Shown: positions 25,201-40,200 of the stretch, piece by piece
Position numbering within the stretch: the first letter of the stretch is position 1
Layout of the letters: each line of letters opens with the position of its first letter
Assembly (NCBI GenBank): GCA_013396755.1
Contig: VWZF01002437.1
Location: 2,781,307-2,845,306, forward strand
Direction: 5' to 3'
DNA from: Sclerurus mexicanus
Taxonomy: Eukaryota > Chordata > Aves > Passeriformes > Furnariidae
DNA: 64,000 nucleotides
Notes under the pieces: model-generated
What the model saw: the letters and a program-made list of their open reading frames with translations, nothing else
Database searches by the model: none
What the model was told of the DNA's origin: nothing
Position numbers and translations under genes: made by a program

Positions 25201-28200
25201 GATTGCAAATGATACACAAAAAGTGCAATCTACCTTTCTTAGTATTCTGTGGGTTTCTCTATGTTTTCATCATTATCTATTGGAAGCTTTGCAAGTCACT
25301 GAAAATTGTTTTCATTAATGTTCAGGTATGAAAGATAGGAAGGAACCTTCTTATGCCCGTATTTTCTTTGTGTATTTTCCTCTATTGTTATTTTATTATG
25401 CTACTTAGGACTGTCAGTATCATTTTTATAGTCCTGTGACAGGCTTGTAAGGTGTATGCTAAGCAGATTTATATTTGCTGCTACTGCTTTCTACTGCATC
25501 TTTTTCCTTTATCATATTTATTTTCAAATAAGCATAGCCTTCTTTTCCTCTTTCACACTTTTTTCAGTTTTTGTGGCCTAATATTTTAGCAGCTGTTTGT
25601 AGAAGCATGTCTGAACACATTTTTAAAGCACAGTGGCAAGAACTACACATAATATATTACAGTACTGCCTATGATCTTATATCATGGGATGTTACTGTCA
25701 GTGAAGATGCATCTTCTTGTCATGCTTCTTTACAAATGGAGTCAATGTGGTTTCATTATAAAGGTTTGCTCTCTTCTTCAGCCTATGACAGTTGGTATGG
25801 ATTCAGCAAGCTGGGAGAATAGATCAAAAGAAGATTTAAAATATTTGCTTACAAGGTGTAGAATTTTGGTGACAAGCAGTTAGACAAAGGGAAACTTCTT
25901 GTCCTGGTGCAGTAGAAAACACAATCCAGTAAAATTGCTGCTCAGTGTGGCTCCTAGAAGCATTGAATCTTTCCTACACATAGAGCTACTGTCAGCCTTC
26001 CAGAGAGAAGAAAAGTGGCATTGAGGCCATTGTAAGAAATAGCCCAAGTGCAAAAAGAAGACAGAAATATTTGCAGTTCTAGTTTGTTTGTTTGGATTCT
26101 GGTTGTAAATATTCTAAACAGCCTACCCAAACTGCAACACTAATGTATACAATACTAGTACTTGCTTTGATGTGGCTCCAGTATAATATTGCACAAGCCT
26201 AGGTTCTGTAGTGACTTTTCCATTAAATTTGCAATAGCCATACAGTAGCCACATTCTTCAGGTTTGATAGTGGTGGTTGGAATTTACCAACATTTCCTGC
26301 ATATGTGGGAGAAGAAGAAGTACTGCTTTTCACTAGAATGAAAAACTTACTTCTGCTATGACAGAACATGTAACTAGCTGTTTTTTTAATCCTGGCAGTG
26401 GAGTATATAGCAGTGTCTGGTTTTGAAATTATTGCTGTTGACAGATGGAATTTAGTTTTGGGTTTTTGTTTGTTTTTTTTTCCTGATAGATGTGATCATA
26501 GCAAACAAATTTGTTTTATGTCCCTTGCAGCCCTTTGCAAAGGGATTTATCCCTTTAGAACTTATTTATCCCTTAAGAACTATTCTCAATATCAGAATAA
26601 ATTACATGGTACAAACATGATATTCAATTTTAAATAGCATCTTTAGGATGCTGCTTTAAGTACATTAAAATTGATCACACTTCTAAACATCATCAGTATG
26701 CCTTTGGCCCTGAAAATTTTTTTTTGTTCTGTAACATAATTTTGAATTTAATATATTAATTTATTGATGATTTTATTTTGTATGCTCAGAATTACAGTGG
26801 TGAATTATACTGTGATTCCTTCCTTGCCCAGCAAATAATGCAGTAATTTCAGAATGCAAAATATAATTTAGTGCTATAAATTATTGAATGTCTGTGAGTG
26901 GATTATCTGGACTGTTTATTAAGGAGGGCCTGATTTTCCTCTGTCAGTGCCAGACACATCAGCAACAACAAAATGCTATGGAATGTCTATGGAGAAAGTG
27001 ATGATCATGCTCATTCAAGTTTGGCCTCACTCTGCCAAACTTCTGGTTTGAAGTTCTCCCTGTTCTTTCTCTGTTTCTCAGTGTAAATCCTTTCAAAAGG
27101 GACCATACCAAACATGCTCTGTAGCTGGATTAACATACATATTTCATAATACAGATTTGCATTTATCTGAGTTATCTCAAGATCAGTGAGAGCTCATGGT
27201 ACTATTTAACACTAACTATTTTTTTTCATTTAAAATTGGTATAAATAATTCCATAAGGTGGTGACAGTGACCTGAATAGATGATCAGTAGAATTCTGATC
27301 ATGATTTTGGGGTAATAAGAGCAAATAAGAAAATACATTGAAAAACAAAGGTTGCCTCACAATGGGGCAGTGCATGGACAACTGGACAGAACTGTTAGTA
27401 ACCCAAACTCTTTTACTTGTGTGTGCTTGAGTATTTTGCTTCATGTTAAATCAATGTATTCAAATTATGTAGGGGTCAAGAAAGTCATCACTGTAAAAAT
27501 GGTGATGGCACTCACATGAGAAGTACTTTGGTACAAAGGATGCTTTTCAATTGTGCGTTCTTTCTTTTCTGTAGTGAAGGAAACAAAGGAAACAACTCAT
27601 ACAAACAGAGAGGACCAACAGAAAATGTTCATCCCTTGAATATACTGGTGCCTGGATCTTAAAATATTAATAATAATACCTAAATATATGTGCACACTCT
27701 TTAACATAAGTTCAAATTCAAAATCTGTTTTTCCACATTATTAAAAAATTCTTTTTCTGTTTAAAATATTTTAAATCACTATTTTTACCCATCCAAATTA
27801 ATTAATCATATTATGATTATTATTTAAGCATAAATTATCTTTAAAATGAAACATCCATTATCATATCTGCCTGTAAAGGCAAGAATAATTTTTAAGAACA
27901 TTTGAATAGTAATAAGTAACTTGCTGTACAAAAAACAAGTTACTTATGAGGCATGAAGAACATCTAGAGATCATTATTAGAGATTATGAACTACTTTGTT
28001 AAGCAACAGGCCAGCAGCATACTTGATAACTTTTCAAAAGGGTCTCTAATCCCAGTTAAGGCCTTCTCTTGAGAGCTGGCCAGTATCCGTCAAGGTTGTG
28101 GCCAAGGTTCTGCTGATACTTAAAATCTTCTCTCTTTTAATTCTGCTTTGTGATTTCATGTGCATATGATCCTAAAAATGTTTAAAATTGAGCGAGAGAG

Positions 28201-31200
28201 GAGAAAGCAACTATACCTTTCTCATCTATGTGCACTCAGTCATTTCTGCTGTAACTAGATTTTCAGTCAAACTCTTTTCATTGACTTTGTGAACTTGTAT
28301 TTGTTTAATTTTATTCACTACAGATTCCAGTTTATCTAAAATAATCCTTAGGATATTTTTCTTTGCTTTTTAAATTTTTTTATTTGGAGGTTGACAGTCC
28401 AAACAAGGAAGTGATCCCTTAGAGCAGTAGTAAGCACTGGTAAAATTTCTAAATGTGTTGCAGCCCCACTGACTTCTCACTTCCTGAATTTCTTTAATAC
28501 ATTCAAAAATTCTAGACAGAAAATTTAGACAGAACTTCCAGCATGTAATTAATCTGCTTTAAATTATGCATATGGTTAAATGTTTGTTGACCCTCATCAG
28601 TGTAGAACTTCTGTGCTGTGCGGTGCCTTTCTGAATGAGAAAGTTTTACTCAGAGTTCTTTCTGCATTTCTGATCTCGTCCATTTTGGGATGAGGAAGTT
28701 TGTAAGTCTATTAACGTCTAGCTGTAGATACTTTGTAGAGGCTGTGTGTTTGTTACTTGTGTAGAGGAAGGGACTGTCCTTACCCAGCTGCTGCTGATCA
28801 CTGCAGTGCCGCTCAGCAGTGAACTCTGTGTCACCAGTCTAAACTACAAAATTGAAATGCTCTGCAAAGTGTACATTAATGAAGAATTACAAGCTGTGTG
28901 GAATTTAAAATTTTCTTTGTAACACCCCTTGCCTTTTTTTTTTGGCTATTGTAGTATGTTAAGCAGTACTCCACCAAGTTCAATTTATGTGCTAGTATGT
29001 TCTTCAGTTTTCTGCATTTGGACTTCGTTAGCATAAACTGAAGTTAAGCATGATCCTGAGTAAGTATGATCTGTTGAACTGGAAAAGCTGTTTCCATCAA
29101 GTCTGTATGCATTCTGCAGTTTTAAAGTCTTTTAGAGAATAAACTTTGTCTCCTGTTTGGCTATGTATGTTTAAAGCTGTATTTAATAGTCATCATTTGG
29201 GCTTGATTAAGAGTTCACTGAAGTTTAAGCCACGAGTTGGACTTCGATGATCCTTGTGGGTCCTTTCCAACTCAGGATATTCTGTAATAGGATTTGGCTC
29301 AGGTCCTTTGTGCACATTTCTAAATGTCTATTGCCTCTCTTACCAAAATATTTCCAGAAACTCTATGAAATCAAATTCATGTCCTTTGACTTATTTGGAA
29401 AACAAATGCTGATTAATGCTATTGTTATTTCTCATTTAAAGCTATAATCAGAAAAATCTTAAATGAGGAAGAGGTTGAGAAATGTCTCCTAAACCTTTTG
29501 GAAACAGGCAATGATGAAGTTAAAGTTGCTGCTTCCCAAGCAATTTCTGCCATGTGTGTAGATAGCACATGTGCACTTGGACTCCAGGGTAAGTCAAGTG
29601 GGAAGGGATGAGCTGAGAATTTTGAGGTTTTCTTTCATTAGGAGACTGCCATTATTTATTTAAATGTTCATATATACAATTATTTTTTTCAAAGGGATTC
29701 CCCAGCTGGTACAGTTGCTAAGCAGTGATAATGAAGAGGTAAAAGAAGCTGCAGTGACAGCATTAGCGAGCTTGACAGCAGCCAGTTACAGTAATGCAAG
29801 GTGAGTCTGCAATAATTATTATTTAAAATGCTAATCTGAACACAATTGATAATATTATTTTTAAAAATGCCTCGTCTTGTCTTTAGCCTGCAAGATGGGT
29901 CTGTTTGAATTTGACTGTAATGCATTTTTTGGTGCTCATGAGTCATCTGGAATAGGTTGGTTCTCATCAGTGTTACAAGAGTTATGTTGTCTCTACTAAC
30001 GTTTGCTTCATCAAGGAAAGGTATGAAGCAGATGTAATGAAAGCAGAAATATAAATCATGTTTTGAAGAGAACATATGAGCAAAATATGCCTTGTAATCT
30101 AAAGCATTTGATGTGGAATTTTTTTTAAAATCCAAAATCATTAAGATGGTTTAAAATTTTATGGTTCGTACAACTCTTTTGACTGATCTAAATCCAGCCT
30201 TTGGGGGAGATAGCTCTCAGATCTTCTGAATATTGGCATTGTCTTGATCTTTTTTTCTCTTTTTTTTAATGTTGTTGTTGTTTCCCAAGTAACAGAGAAT
30301 GCTTATAGTGCATTTCTGAATGAAAAGAAGTGTAACTTCAGTATCCAAAGTTAGAAAGGATAGTTAGGTGACTACATGTTCCAAAACAATTGTATCAACT
30401 AAATTCTGCTGTCAGTTGGAGAGTTCTGTTATCCCAACTCTATTAAAAAGTCCTCTTCAGGGAAAAGAAACAGAGCAGCATGTGATGTATATGAGCAATC
30501 ACATCTAACTAACAAACAATAAAATAAAATTCTTTGAAAGTTTCCTGGAATATACTTAAGGAAGTTGTAATCAATTCACAGGCATTCTTTGAAGTGAAAA
30601 AGGAAAATAACTCCCAAAATAAATTATTTGTTTCAATTTATTGATTCAACTCTAATAATCACCAGTATTCCCTTAATGTTACCAGATGGAGCCATAATTT
30701 GACGCAAAAGAATAATACTCTGTTCTCAGATTCACATAGTTGATTTTTTTTTTTTGTCTGTCATGTGCTGGGCTCTTCAGTTGGTGTCAGTGGGAGTCAT
30801 ACACACATAAAATGAGCACAGTACTGCAGTTTAGGGGTCAAACTTTCAGCTCCACTACAGCTGTTTTTCGTAGCGCAGCCCTTTGAGGTTTCACATTGTG
30901 AAAAAGGAGTTCTGAGTTGGTATAGCAGCTTATGCCAACTCATTCCTTTTCTTTTGCCAAGGAGATAGTCAGGACATTGTTTAGCTCAACTGTTGGAACA
31001 ATTCTCTGAGACCTCAGGCGGGGAAATAGCTGTCTCTGTTGCTCTGCATTATAATGAAGTCCGTATTTGTTTCTTGCTGGGCAGAGTCAGGAAATTGTAA
31101 AGGTGGCTCACATATACTTCTCTCTCTTTGCAATTCAGCTTCAAGTACAATATGGAAGCACCAGATAATCTAATCACAAGTCATCTGTGAAAATCAGGAA

Positions 31201-34200
31201 GCAATAATTTACATTAAATATGTATATTGGGTGAATGCCATATGATTATATAATTACTTCAAAGCTTCATTTCTAAATCAAAACCATTAATAAGTCATAG
31301 AAGGGTCCAAGTGTGACTAGGATCCATAAATGAATATATAGTGTTGAACCCTTAGCTGTTACAAATTGGTATAGTTCCAGCTCACTCACTGATTATCTGG
31401 CCCATATTTATTTTACATACATATAATAGGGAAAAAAAGGAGTTTGGAGAAAATTCATTCCAGATTGAGTTGATGTAGTCATATTTTATTCTAGAGTGTT
31501 TTATGTGTATGTCTTGTAAATCACTGAAAATAAGGATATATATAGTGAAGATGCTGATACAATGATGTGACTTTACTGTGCAATTATGTTGACGATATTC
31601 TGATCCCAAATGAGACTAATGAGACTAGCACTTTTTTATTGTTTATGGATTAGATTCTTGTTATAAACCCACCAAGAATATTAAATCATGAAGGGAAATA
31701 GTAGCAGGTCGATCTTATGTGGCAAGAACAAAATGACCACAGAAATGGGGAAGACTATTTGCTGTAAATGCTTTCACTTCTTACTGGCTAGTCAAAAGTT
31801 CAATCTTGTTGGACTCGTGTGCATGTGTTCTGCCATATTTCATTTCATGAGCATTTTTGTATGTGTTATATTGATTGAAGGATGTGTGCCTTGCCCTTTC
31901 ATTTTGTACAGTACGTATTTCAGAATATAAACTGAGTACAAGACATCATTATTTTTGCTGAAGATTTGTTGTTCTTGTTAGGAATATTTGCTCAAGTAGT
32001 GTAGCCTACTTTTCATATAATATGGAAAAACATACAATTTGAAACAATTTGTGTTTGATTAAGGCACCCACAATACCTCGCTCACAAAGTCTTTCATTGA
32101 TTAATAGTACAAGAACAGCATAGGCAATGGGCAATACTGCCCCCCACTAATGTATATTAACCTTGACCTTTAGGTGCTTCCCCACAGCCGTGAAAGGCTG
32201 GGTCTATACCCACCCAATCAATCCTTTGTTTCTCAACTGAGACAGCTAATAAAGTTGTCAAATATGGTGGAGGTTTGGTAATTAGAACACCTGTTCACGA
32301 TGAATGGGACAGAGACCAGCTTGTCATTTCACACAAGTCCCCAAGCAACCACAATTTGGCAAAAATAAATAAATTAATTAATTGCTCTGCCTCCTAGAGT
32401 ATTTCAACCAAGGATCTAGAGCAGAAGAGAACAGGAGTCCCATACAAGTGGTTTAAGTTTTCAGGTTTACTGGAAAACATGGATTTTCATTATGATCTCT
32501 ACCAGAACACATAACAATTGCTATAAATAACTTCTAAAATATTTCAGCATTTAAGTTTTTGCTGCAGAGCTGTTGTTGTGTCATACTTCAGCAGCACTTA
32601 AAAAAAAATACAGTGGTCAAATACCTCATTAGTTTACAGATTGACTCCCCCTTCTATAAGAATTTTATCACAACATAAGGACAGGGTTTTAATGCTGTTC
32701 TATATTGATAATAACTTCTTTGTAAACTTGTTAATAATTAGGCTAAATAAATTTTCAAAGTATACTGCAATTTAAAATCCCATGTACTTATTCTGACATG
32801 TTATGTTAGTATGTGTGTATAGGTCTAAGGTCATCCTTGATATATATGTCAGAATTCATTTCTGTGGTCTGCTTCTGGAAAAAAGAGAATTATGTTCAAC
32901 TAGCTGTTTGCATCCATTTTTTTCTATCACATCTTTTAATCCAGAACACTCACTTGCTTGATTGGAAACTGTATACAGTTATTTGGACAGCAACATGCCA
33001 TTTAAAGAATCTGTGAAACCTTTCTGTTTCTGCTGTGTTCAGGCATCGGCAATGTGGGCGCAGTCACTTCACTAAGGACATGATGCACAAATCCAACAAT
33101 TACACAGGAACAAAGAAACACCAGCGTCATCTATTGGGCAGGAAAATAAGTGATTCTATGCCATACGTCTAACCCTGGAACAAATGTCTTATCTTGGCCT
33201 TTGCCTATTTTTTCCCATTTAAAGTATAATCAATTATTTTCACTTTTCATGTGTTTAGGATAAGCTAATTGTGTTAAATATGAATACGATATTAGCTAGA
33301 AGTAGCACATAGAAATAAGATCTCAAGCATATCAGTTAGTCAGACATTAATTTGACCAGCTCTTTTCTTCAGTATTGTTGTAGCATAAATGCCATTTCTA
33401 ATAGCTGCCTTCATAAATCTGGCAATGTCTGAATTCTGGGCACCTAATGGACTTGCTACTAAAGAAAAACATGTGCTCTGGAATTCAGAACTTTTTACTG
33501 GACATGAAAACTAATTAACAGACTCAATAATATTTGTCCTGTTTATTTTAAGTGCAAAATTTATAGCATTTGGTTAGAGGTTAGTCTGTGGGAAAAAGGA
33601 AAGGTATGGTTTTTCTTCATCTGTACCCAATGCTGCAGGAAGTTGTGGTACATGACAGACTTATGATGTAGCAGAATATTTCTCCTGGGGTTTATAATTA
33701 GTGTCATTTGACATATTTCTGTATTATATATGGATTCAAGATAGTAAAGTATCATCCCAAAATTTAGCAAGTTTAGTTAGTTAGGCAGCAAATTTTATGT
33801 TATTTAATTTTCTAATTCTTAAATTCTTCACAGGAATCAGTGAATCTATTTACATTCACAGTTGTGTCCATATAGGCAGTTCGAGGCATTAGCACAGCAT
33901 CTGAATGTATGCTTTCTCAAATGTATCAGGATTGTTGAGATTTGGGAGTAGCTTGGGATAGGAAGATAGGTTGGGAACTCTTTGGTTATGGACAGTGCCC
34001 AGCAAGGAGAAAGTGAGTTGTTCTCTTGACTTCAGTGGATGTTGTGTCTATTCCAAACTGAAATTCTTACACTGATCTAATGATTCAAAATACATCCTCA
34101 GTTTGTTTCATGTGGATAATGCTTACCTGTGGGGAGAGTCTCTCACCTTTCTAAACTGAGTTTTCAGTACCCACAACAGACTTTTTATTGTTTGTAAGAT

Positions 34201-37200
34201 GGGTATGTCTGTCAAGGAAAAAATTTAAAGAACATCCAGCCTTCTTATATTCCAAATATTGTTATTATTAGGAAGTAGTGATTACTACCAGTGGGTAGTT
34301 ATATCATAGGTAGTAATCTTCCCTATTAAAAAATGGAAAACTTAATAATAGCTTTTCTCTTTCAAGACTGTAGATGGAACCTAATTCACATAAATATTGA
34401 AGCACCAATATTATGTAAGGTAATACATTTCCATGAATATATGTGTTAATTTTTGAGAACAAGAACACAAATTTCTAGCATGAAAGCTACATTTAATAAC
34501 ATAAACAGGTGACAATCCACTTTAGGGTTTGTCTTTTTTATGGTTTTATAGTTTTTCTTTATAACGTAAGTTTGTTTTTCTGAAAAAGGAAATCAACAAT
34601 AGAATGCCGCCGGCGGTATTGTGTAGATGTAATGTGTTTTAATACTGACCCCTAGTGTCAGAATTTTATTTTTGAGCTAATGTGCTGCAAGGTAAAGGGA
34701 TTTTTGGGGGTTTGGTGTTTGTGCTGTTATTTTTTACATTAGCATCCATTCTGCTCCGGCCTGTAAAATACAGAGTTATTTCATGCCATGAGCATGTTCC
34801 TCTTCTTCCTTGTATTTTTCTCTTAGATTTGTGAAGGTGTGGCTGTATGGAAAAGTCCTTCTATACACTCAGACACTGTAACTGTTTTGTTCCCCTTACA
34901 GTTCTTCTTTCACCATAAAAAATTGTTAAGCATTTTCATGGGGTTTTTTGGGTTTTGTTGCTGCTGTTGTTTTTAACTTCGTTGCCTATCAGAGCTTATA
35001 CTGAAGACAAAGAGCAATATAGAACATTCATCTCTATCTAACACAGACATGTCATGCATCCTACAATGCATGGGAACCTAAGTATATCCAACATAGGTTC
35101 AGACAGAAAACAGAACACTTCTAAACTGTGATAATGGTAACTGCGTAGAAATTCTACTCCTTGTTGATACACCAAATCTTCTGGGCTGTTTGTACTTCCC
35201 TACCTTCAAAGCCTTGCAGTATCATCACTGTTTATCTTAGCTGTGGAAGGCTGCAATTTCACTCAGATCATGTGTGTTGTCACCTGTAACTTCCCATGGT
35301 AGATTTCTGTAGGATCAGGTGAAACATTTTCCTTCCCAGATGGAGACTCCTAAGCCTGGGAGAGAAAACTTTCTTTCATGTAGTGGCACAAGTGCAGTGA
35401 TTACTCTTGAGTGTGTATCCCTGCAATGACATTCAGTGATATGCATTGAGATAAATTTTACTTTTTATGAATTTAAAGTGGCAAGTGTTATTTTATGTAT
35501 GAGTAAATTTCACACAAATGTATTGGTTCTTTTGCATACACGTTTTCTTTGTAGTACATTTCTAAATTAAATGCAAATTATTTAAGTGTATGTTTTGGCT
35601 TACTTTAGTGTAGTGTAAATTCATTTATTTTAAGTGTCTGTAAGGGAATTGCAGGGTTATGGCTGACCATGCTGTGAATTTAACCTGTGCCCTGACTGCG
35701 GCATGTTGTCTGCTTGGACTGTCTTATACACAAAGCGGTAAAAATAAGCTTTCACAAGTAACTGAACATGCAACCTCAGTAATTTTATCCTAACTCAGTA
35801 GTATATTTTCTTAGAGATGTAATTTTAAGACAGAAAAATAAAGCATAAATTTCTCCACTCTGAACCATTTTAAGAGCTTGAGCTTTTAGCAAGGCAAAAC
35901 AGACTGCTGCAATTTGAGATAAGTTCACCATGGCCAGAAAAGAGTTATCCAGAAGTGAAAGATGAGGCCAGATTTCACAGTCCAAAGTACTGTGTCTAGA
36001 GACTGACTTGGCACAGCTGTTTTTGTCCTTCCTCCGCTGGTGTTTCCAAAGATGAAGAAGAGTCACCATATTCTCACTCCCTGTGTTCAGAAGAGTTGTT
36101 GTGAGGACCCTGATTTGGCCTTTTTTTTCCTTCCCTTACACCTCCATGAAGGTTGCTCTGGCAACACCTGCATGTTCTCTGTATTTTGCTTTTGTAACAG
36201 TGTGGATTGCAGACTCACAGTATTTGGGCTGAGTTACTCATTTTTGCATGCACTACTTCTTGGATCAGAAAAAAGAGAGAGTAGGATGGTGTCTTTTTCA
36301 TTAGGTTATTCTGGCTGAAGGGACATGGGATCTTTCAGAAGCAAAAAGAGTTTCTATTGCTGAATTTCAAGCCTTTCACATAATAGTGGAAGTGTCAGAA
36401 ATTCTTAACAAAGGTTGCCAATAATACTATAATTGAAAGTCTCAGATATCATGAACAGATAGCTCATTACCAATGTGTCTGTAATATTTTAAATTAGGTA
36501 TACTACAGTTTTAGAATTGAGATCTATGTAACTTCACCAGATGAATTCAATGACAGACATTAGAAGATCTCTGTGAATTGCTAAATGAGAGTCAGATATT
36601 AAGTCTCTGCTAACCAAGACAGTTTAAGGGTTTATTGCTTCCAGACTGTGAGGTCTATTGAGTTTTAGGTTTGTTGATGTTTTAACAAGCTACTTGTCAT
36701 TATAAAATAGCAATAGAGGGTTCGGTTCCTGAAATTAAAAATTATTATGGTTTGTTGATATAATCAGTATTTTTATTGGAGCACAAAGGGTCCCCAAATT
36801 GTAGATCAGAGCTTCTTGTGCTGGATTCTTGTACTCAAAGTAAACATACTGACATTAATTTCCCTTGTATAGTGAAGAAAACGGAAGTAATATTAGTTTT
36901 TAAATAAAATGTGGGTATCTATATACAACAATCAATTGCTTTTGAAAATAATTAAATCACAAAGTGAAATTTTTGGTAAATGCAAAAGGCATTTATTGGA
37001 TGTGATTATTCTGATGGCATAACAAGGCAAATGAAGAATACTAATACATTTAAGGGATACAAAGGAAGCTATTTCTTGAGGGTTTTTTCAAACTTCTGAT
37101 TATGATATTCTTTCTCCGTCAGAAATTGCATAAGAGAGATGGATCAAAAATGCCTTCTGTGAAAAAAGAAGTCATGCGATTTAACAACAGATAGAACTGA

Positions 37201-40200
37201 TTTTAAAAAATGTATGTGTAATTAGATGCATAATTCTTATGCATAATTTACATGCAATTATGTATGAAAATGAGATATGCACAGGCATAAATGGCTAGCT
37301 AAGCACCTCACACACAATCGCAGTAATTTTGCACAGAAATTAAACATGCAGTTGCAAACACATTTGAAAAAAATTAAGTCCATAAAGAGTCCAATGGCTT
37401 TTGTGAGGAGGAAAAATTTTAATCTTTTCTGAGCAGAAATTGCGTTAAATTCTCAGTCAGAAGCGGGGAGTAAACAGCATAGAAGTGAATAAAAATATAA
37501 TGTAATATAAACGAGTGTATGTTCAGTTGTGGTAGAAGAAGCAAAACCAAACATACTTTACCATTTTTATGAAGTGTCAATCTCAGTAGTGTAAATTTAG
37601 TACAATCCAGAGTAAACAGTGGTGTCAAGCTGCACCACTGCTTTTCCCCTCTATCTCCCCTCCCTGGGAGGCTGTTTAGGTTGGGGGCTTGGGGGGCAGT
37701 CTCAGTGGTTTCTGGCAGCTCTCTGAACACTATTAGTTGCTTTCTCCCTTAGGCTAGACCTTCTCTTCAGGAGGAAAATCTGGCTGGATCATTCCCTATG
37801 CACTAAGTAAATAATCCATTATTTTTCTTGCCGTGACTAGATGGCTTGGTCACAGACCAGAGCTATTAAGCGTTCTGTGATGCCAACAAAGAGGTGGTTC
37901 TTGCCTCAGAGTGCTTACAGTCCTAAAAATAAAATAAAGTAAAAAAGCCCCACAGAGTTTTGGTCAAATATTTACTGATTATTGTTTCCACAACACTCTA
38001 ACAGTGTCTGAGCTTTCCTACTGCACCCCAGACAACTAAAGCAACAAAATACTCAGTTCAGTCACATTCATATACCTCTCCAAAGATCTGCTAAAAAAAA
38101 GTTTTCATTTTGAAACTTTTGGTAATGATTTTATTGACAACATTTAACTTTTTTTTGCTGTAAAAACAGTAAAGAAAATGTTTGTTTTTTTCAATTTATC
38201 AGCATTTATTCTTTTAGTGTTGAATTATCTTTTAGAGAATTTTCAAGAACATCTCTTAATAACTTGTTACAATGTACATTTAAAATAAATAAATATTTAT
38301 TACCTCACCTTTTAATATTTGTCTTTTCAATGGCACTTGGGAAAAATATTTTAGCTATTCTTCAATACAGTAATTTGAATCCAATTATAATCAGAATTCT
38401 ACTGTTTCACTAAAGAGCATGGTTAAGGTCCTTAGGGTACCTGAACTGTGTATACCCTACTTAAGGTAAATGCCTAACACTGTTAGGTTAGGCATTCTAA
38501 TGATCATAATGTGTGCTTATAATTCATAACATTTGAATTATTTTAACTTCAATTTAAGCTCTGCAATTCCTACACCTATCTTGCCTGTTTTTTCTTGTTT
38601 GTATTTCACATAAGCAGCTTCCACTTTTGAACAAAAAACGGTGATGTTGCAAACGCAACATCTTTTTTTTTCCCTCTTATCGTTCTCTTCTTTCCTTTTC
38701 CCTAGCCTTTTTTCTCCATATTTAGGGAAGTTAATGTATTTTGAGTATTTACACAACATAATAAAAAATATGGATTTATATCATTTACTCCTTTTCCACA
38801 TCAAAAAGTGTATACTTTTTTTCAGCTAAATCAAGGCTCACTTCTTCCTTGAGGATGTAGTCCTGTAGCGGGAGCACTGATAAAGTGCACCATCTCAGTA
38901 GGATGTGTCTGAAGGAGAGTGTTCTGGAGGCAGGGAGGGAGGCTGCTGCTGACCTACATTAGGCAAAGACAGTGCTGGTAGAAACTTTCTCTGAGTTTTG
39001 TTGCCTTATAATAAAAAAATTACACAGTGCATGCCTCTGACTGTGATGGAGAGGAACAAGGACGTCCATACTTCGATCTAAATGTTGTAGTATTTCAGCA
39101 CCTTAAAAACTTAAGCATGTTCGTTCTTTCAGCTCCCTTCTGAGGTCAAGCTTTGTGGCCCGGGGTGACAGTGCTATTTCTGTGTTCTCCAGAGGGCTAT
39201 GGGGTAGGATTGAGTTGAACTATGGATTCCCCATTTTTCCTTCTTCCCTCAGAATCAATTCTGTATGCATCTGTGTTACCAGGACAGAGCACTGGCCTCA
39301 GATCTTCACGGCCTCTTAAAAACTTACTCTCAAAGGTATTGGTTATCTTCAGCTCCTGTTACCTGCTGTTGTCACTTCTAACAAATTCTTCTTGCCTTAT
39401 GATCTCCTGTTCCAGTTGATTAAACTATACTTGTGAAACTGTGATTCAAAATGAGTCTGCGCAGAAGCAGAACACAGATTTGAAATAAATATGTATGATC
39501 TTCTAAATCAGTGGTTCTCAACCTTTTTTAAGTTGAGTGGCACTTGAGAAAATTGGCTGTGCTCTGTACCTCACTGAGGTCAGCTCTGAACACATGAGGA
39601 GCTGTCACCTTGCTCTTTTGTTAAGTGCTTGTGTACTTGCTGGCTTTATGGAAATTATAGTAAATCTGCTTATAATGTGATTGGCTACGTCATTCAGTGC
39701 TGTGTATCATTCTGTAACCTGTCTGTGAGGGACTGTATGTTTACTAAGATTTCCTGTGGGAGAATACGTGTGTTCTTGGGTGTAGCATAGGAACAGTAAT
39801 CCTGTACTTACTGCAGAAGTATTGGATATTCTGCACCTGTGAGATGCAGTGATTTATTTCGTGAGTAGTGAATCTGTCCCATAAATCCTAGAATTTCTGT
39901 GTATCTGTTGTAAAGGAGAAACTATTTGATTTTGGGTTTGGGGTTTTTTTCCCTTTCTGGATAAGGTATGTGTGTATGTATTGTGTAATGCTGTAAACCT
40001 GACAGCTTATGGACATGCCTTACTGTGTATGGCCATGTGTGTGCATGTGAGTCTTTCCCACATTTTTCAAGCAGGTACATCATAACATTGTTACACATGC
40101 TGTGAATGTGATGTTTTCCAGCAAACCTGTGATACGTGTGGTGTATAGCTGATTCTTGCACATGCAATCCATGTGGATATTTCATATACAGCAGTCTGGA

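Larger units (their letters stand above)
24197..29441 (+). other. ARMC3: ARMC3 intron 7
   Basis: 5.2 kb. It contains an (AT)11 repeat at 24369-24390, a 12-bp inverted repeat at 27912-27947 and a short CR1 tail at about 29235-29290. The rest is unremarkable AT-rich sequence. Confidence 0.7.

Noticed and set aside
29689..30141. 150-codon minus-strand open frame
   Set aside because: It is antisense to ARMC3 coding exon 9 and the following intron; AT-rich composition and no recognisable domain.
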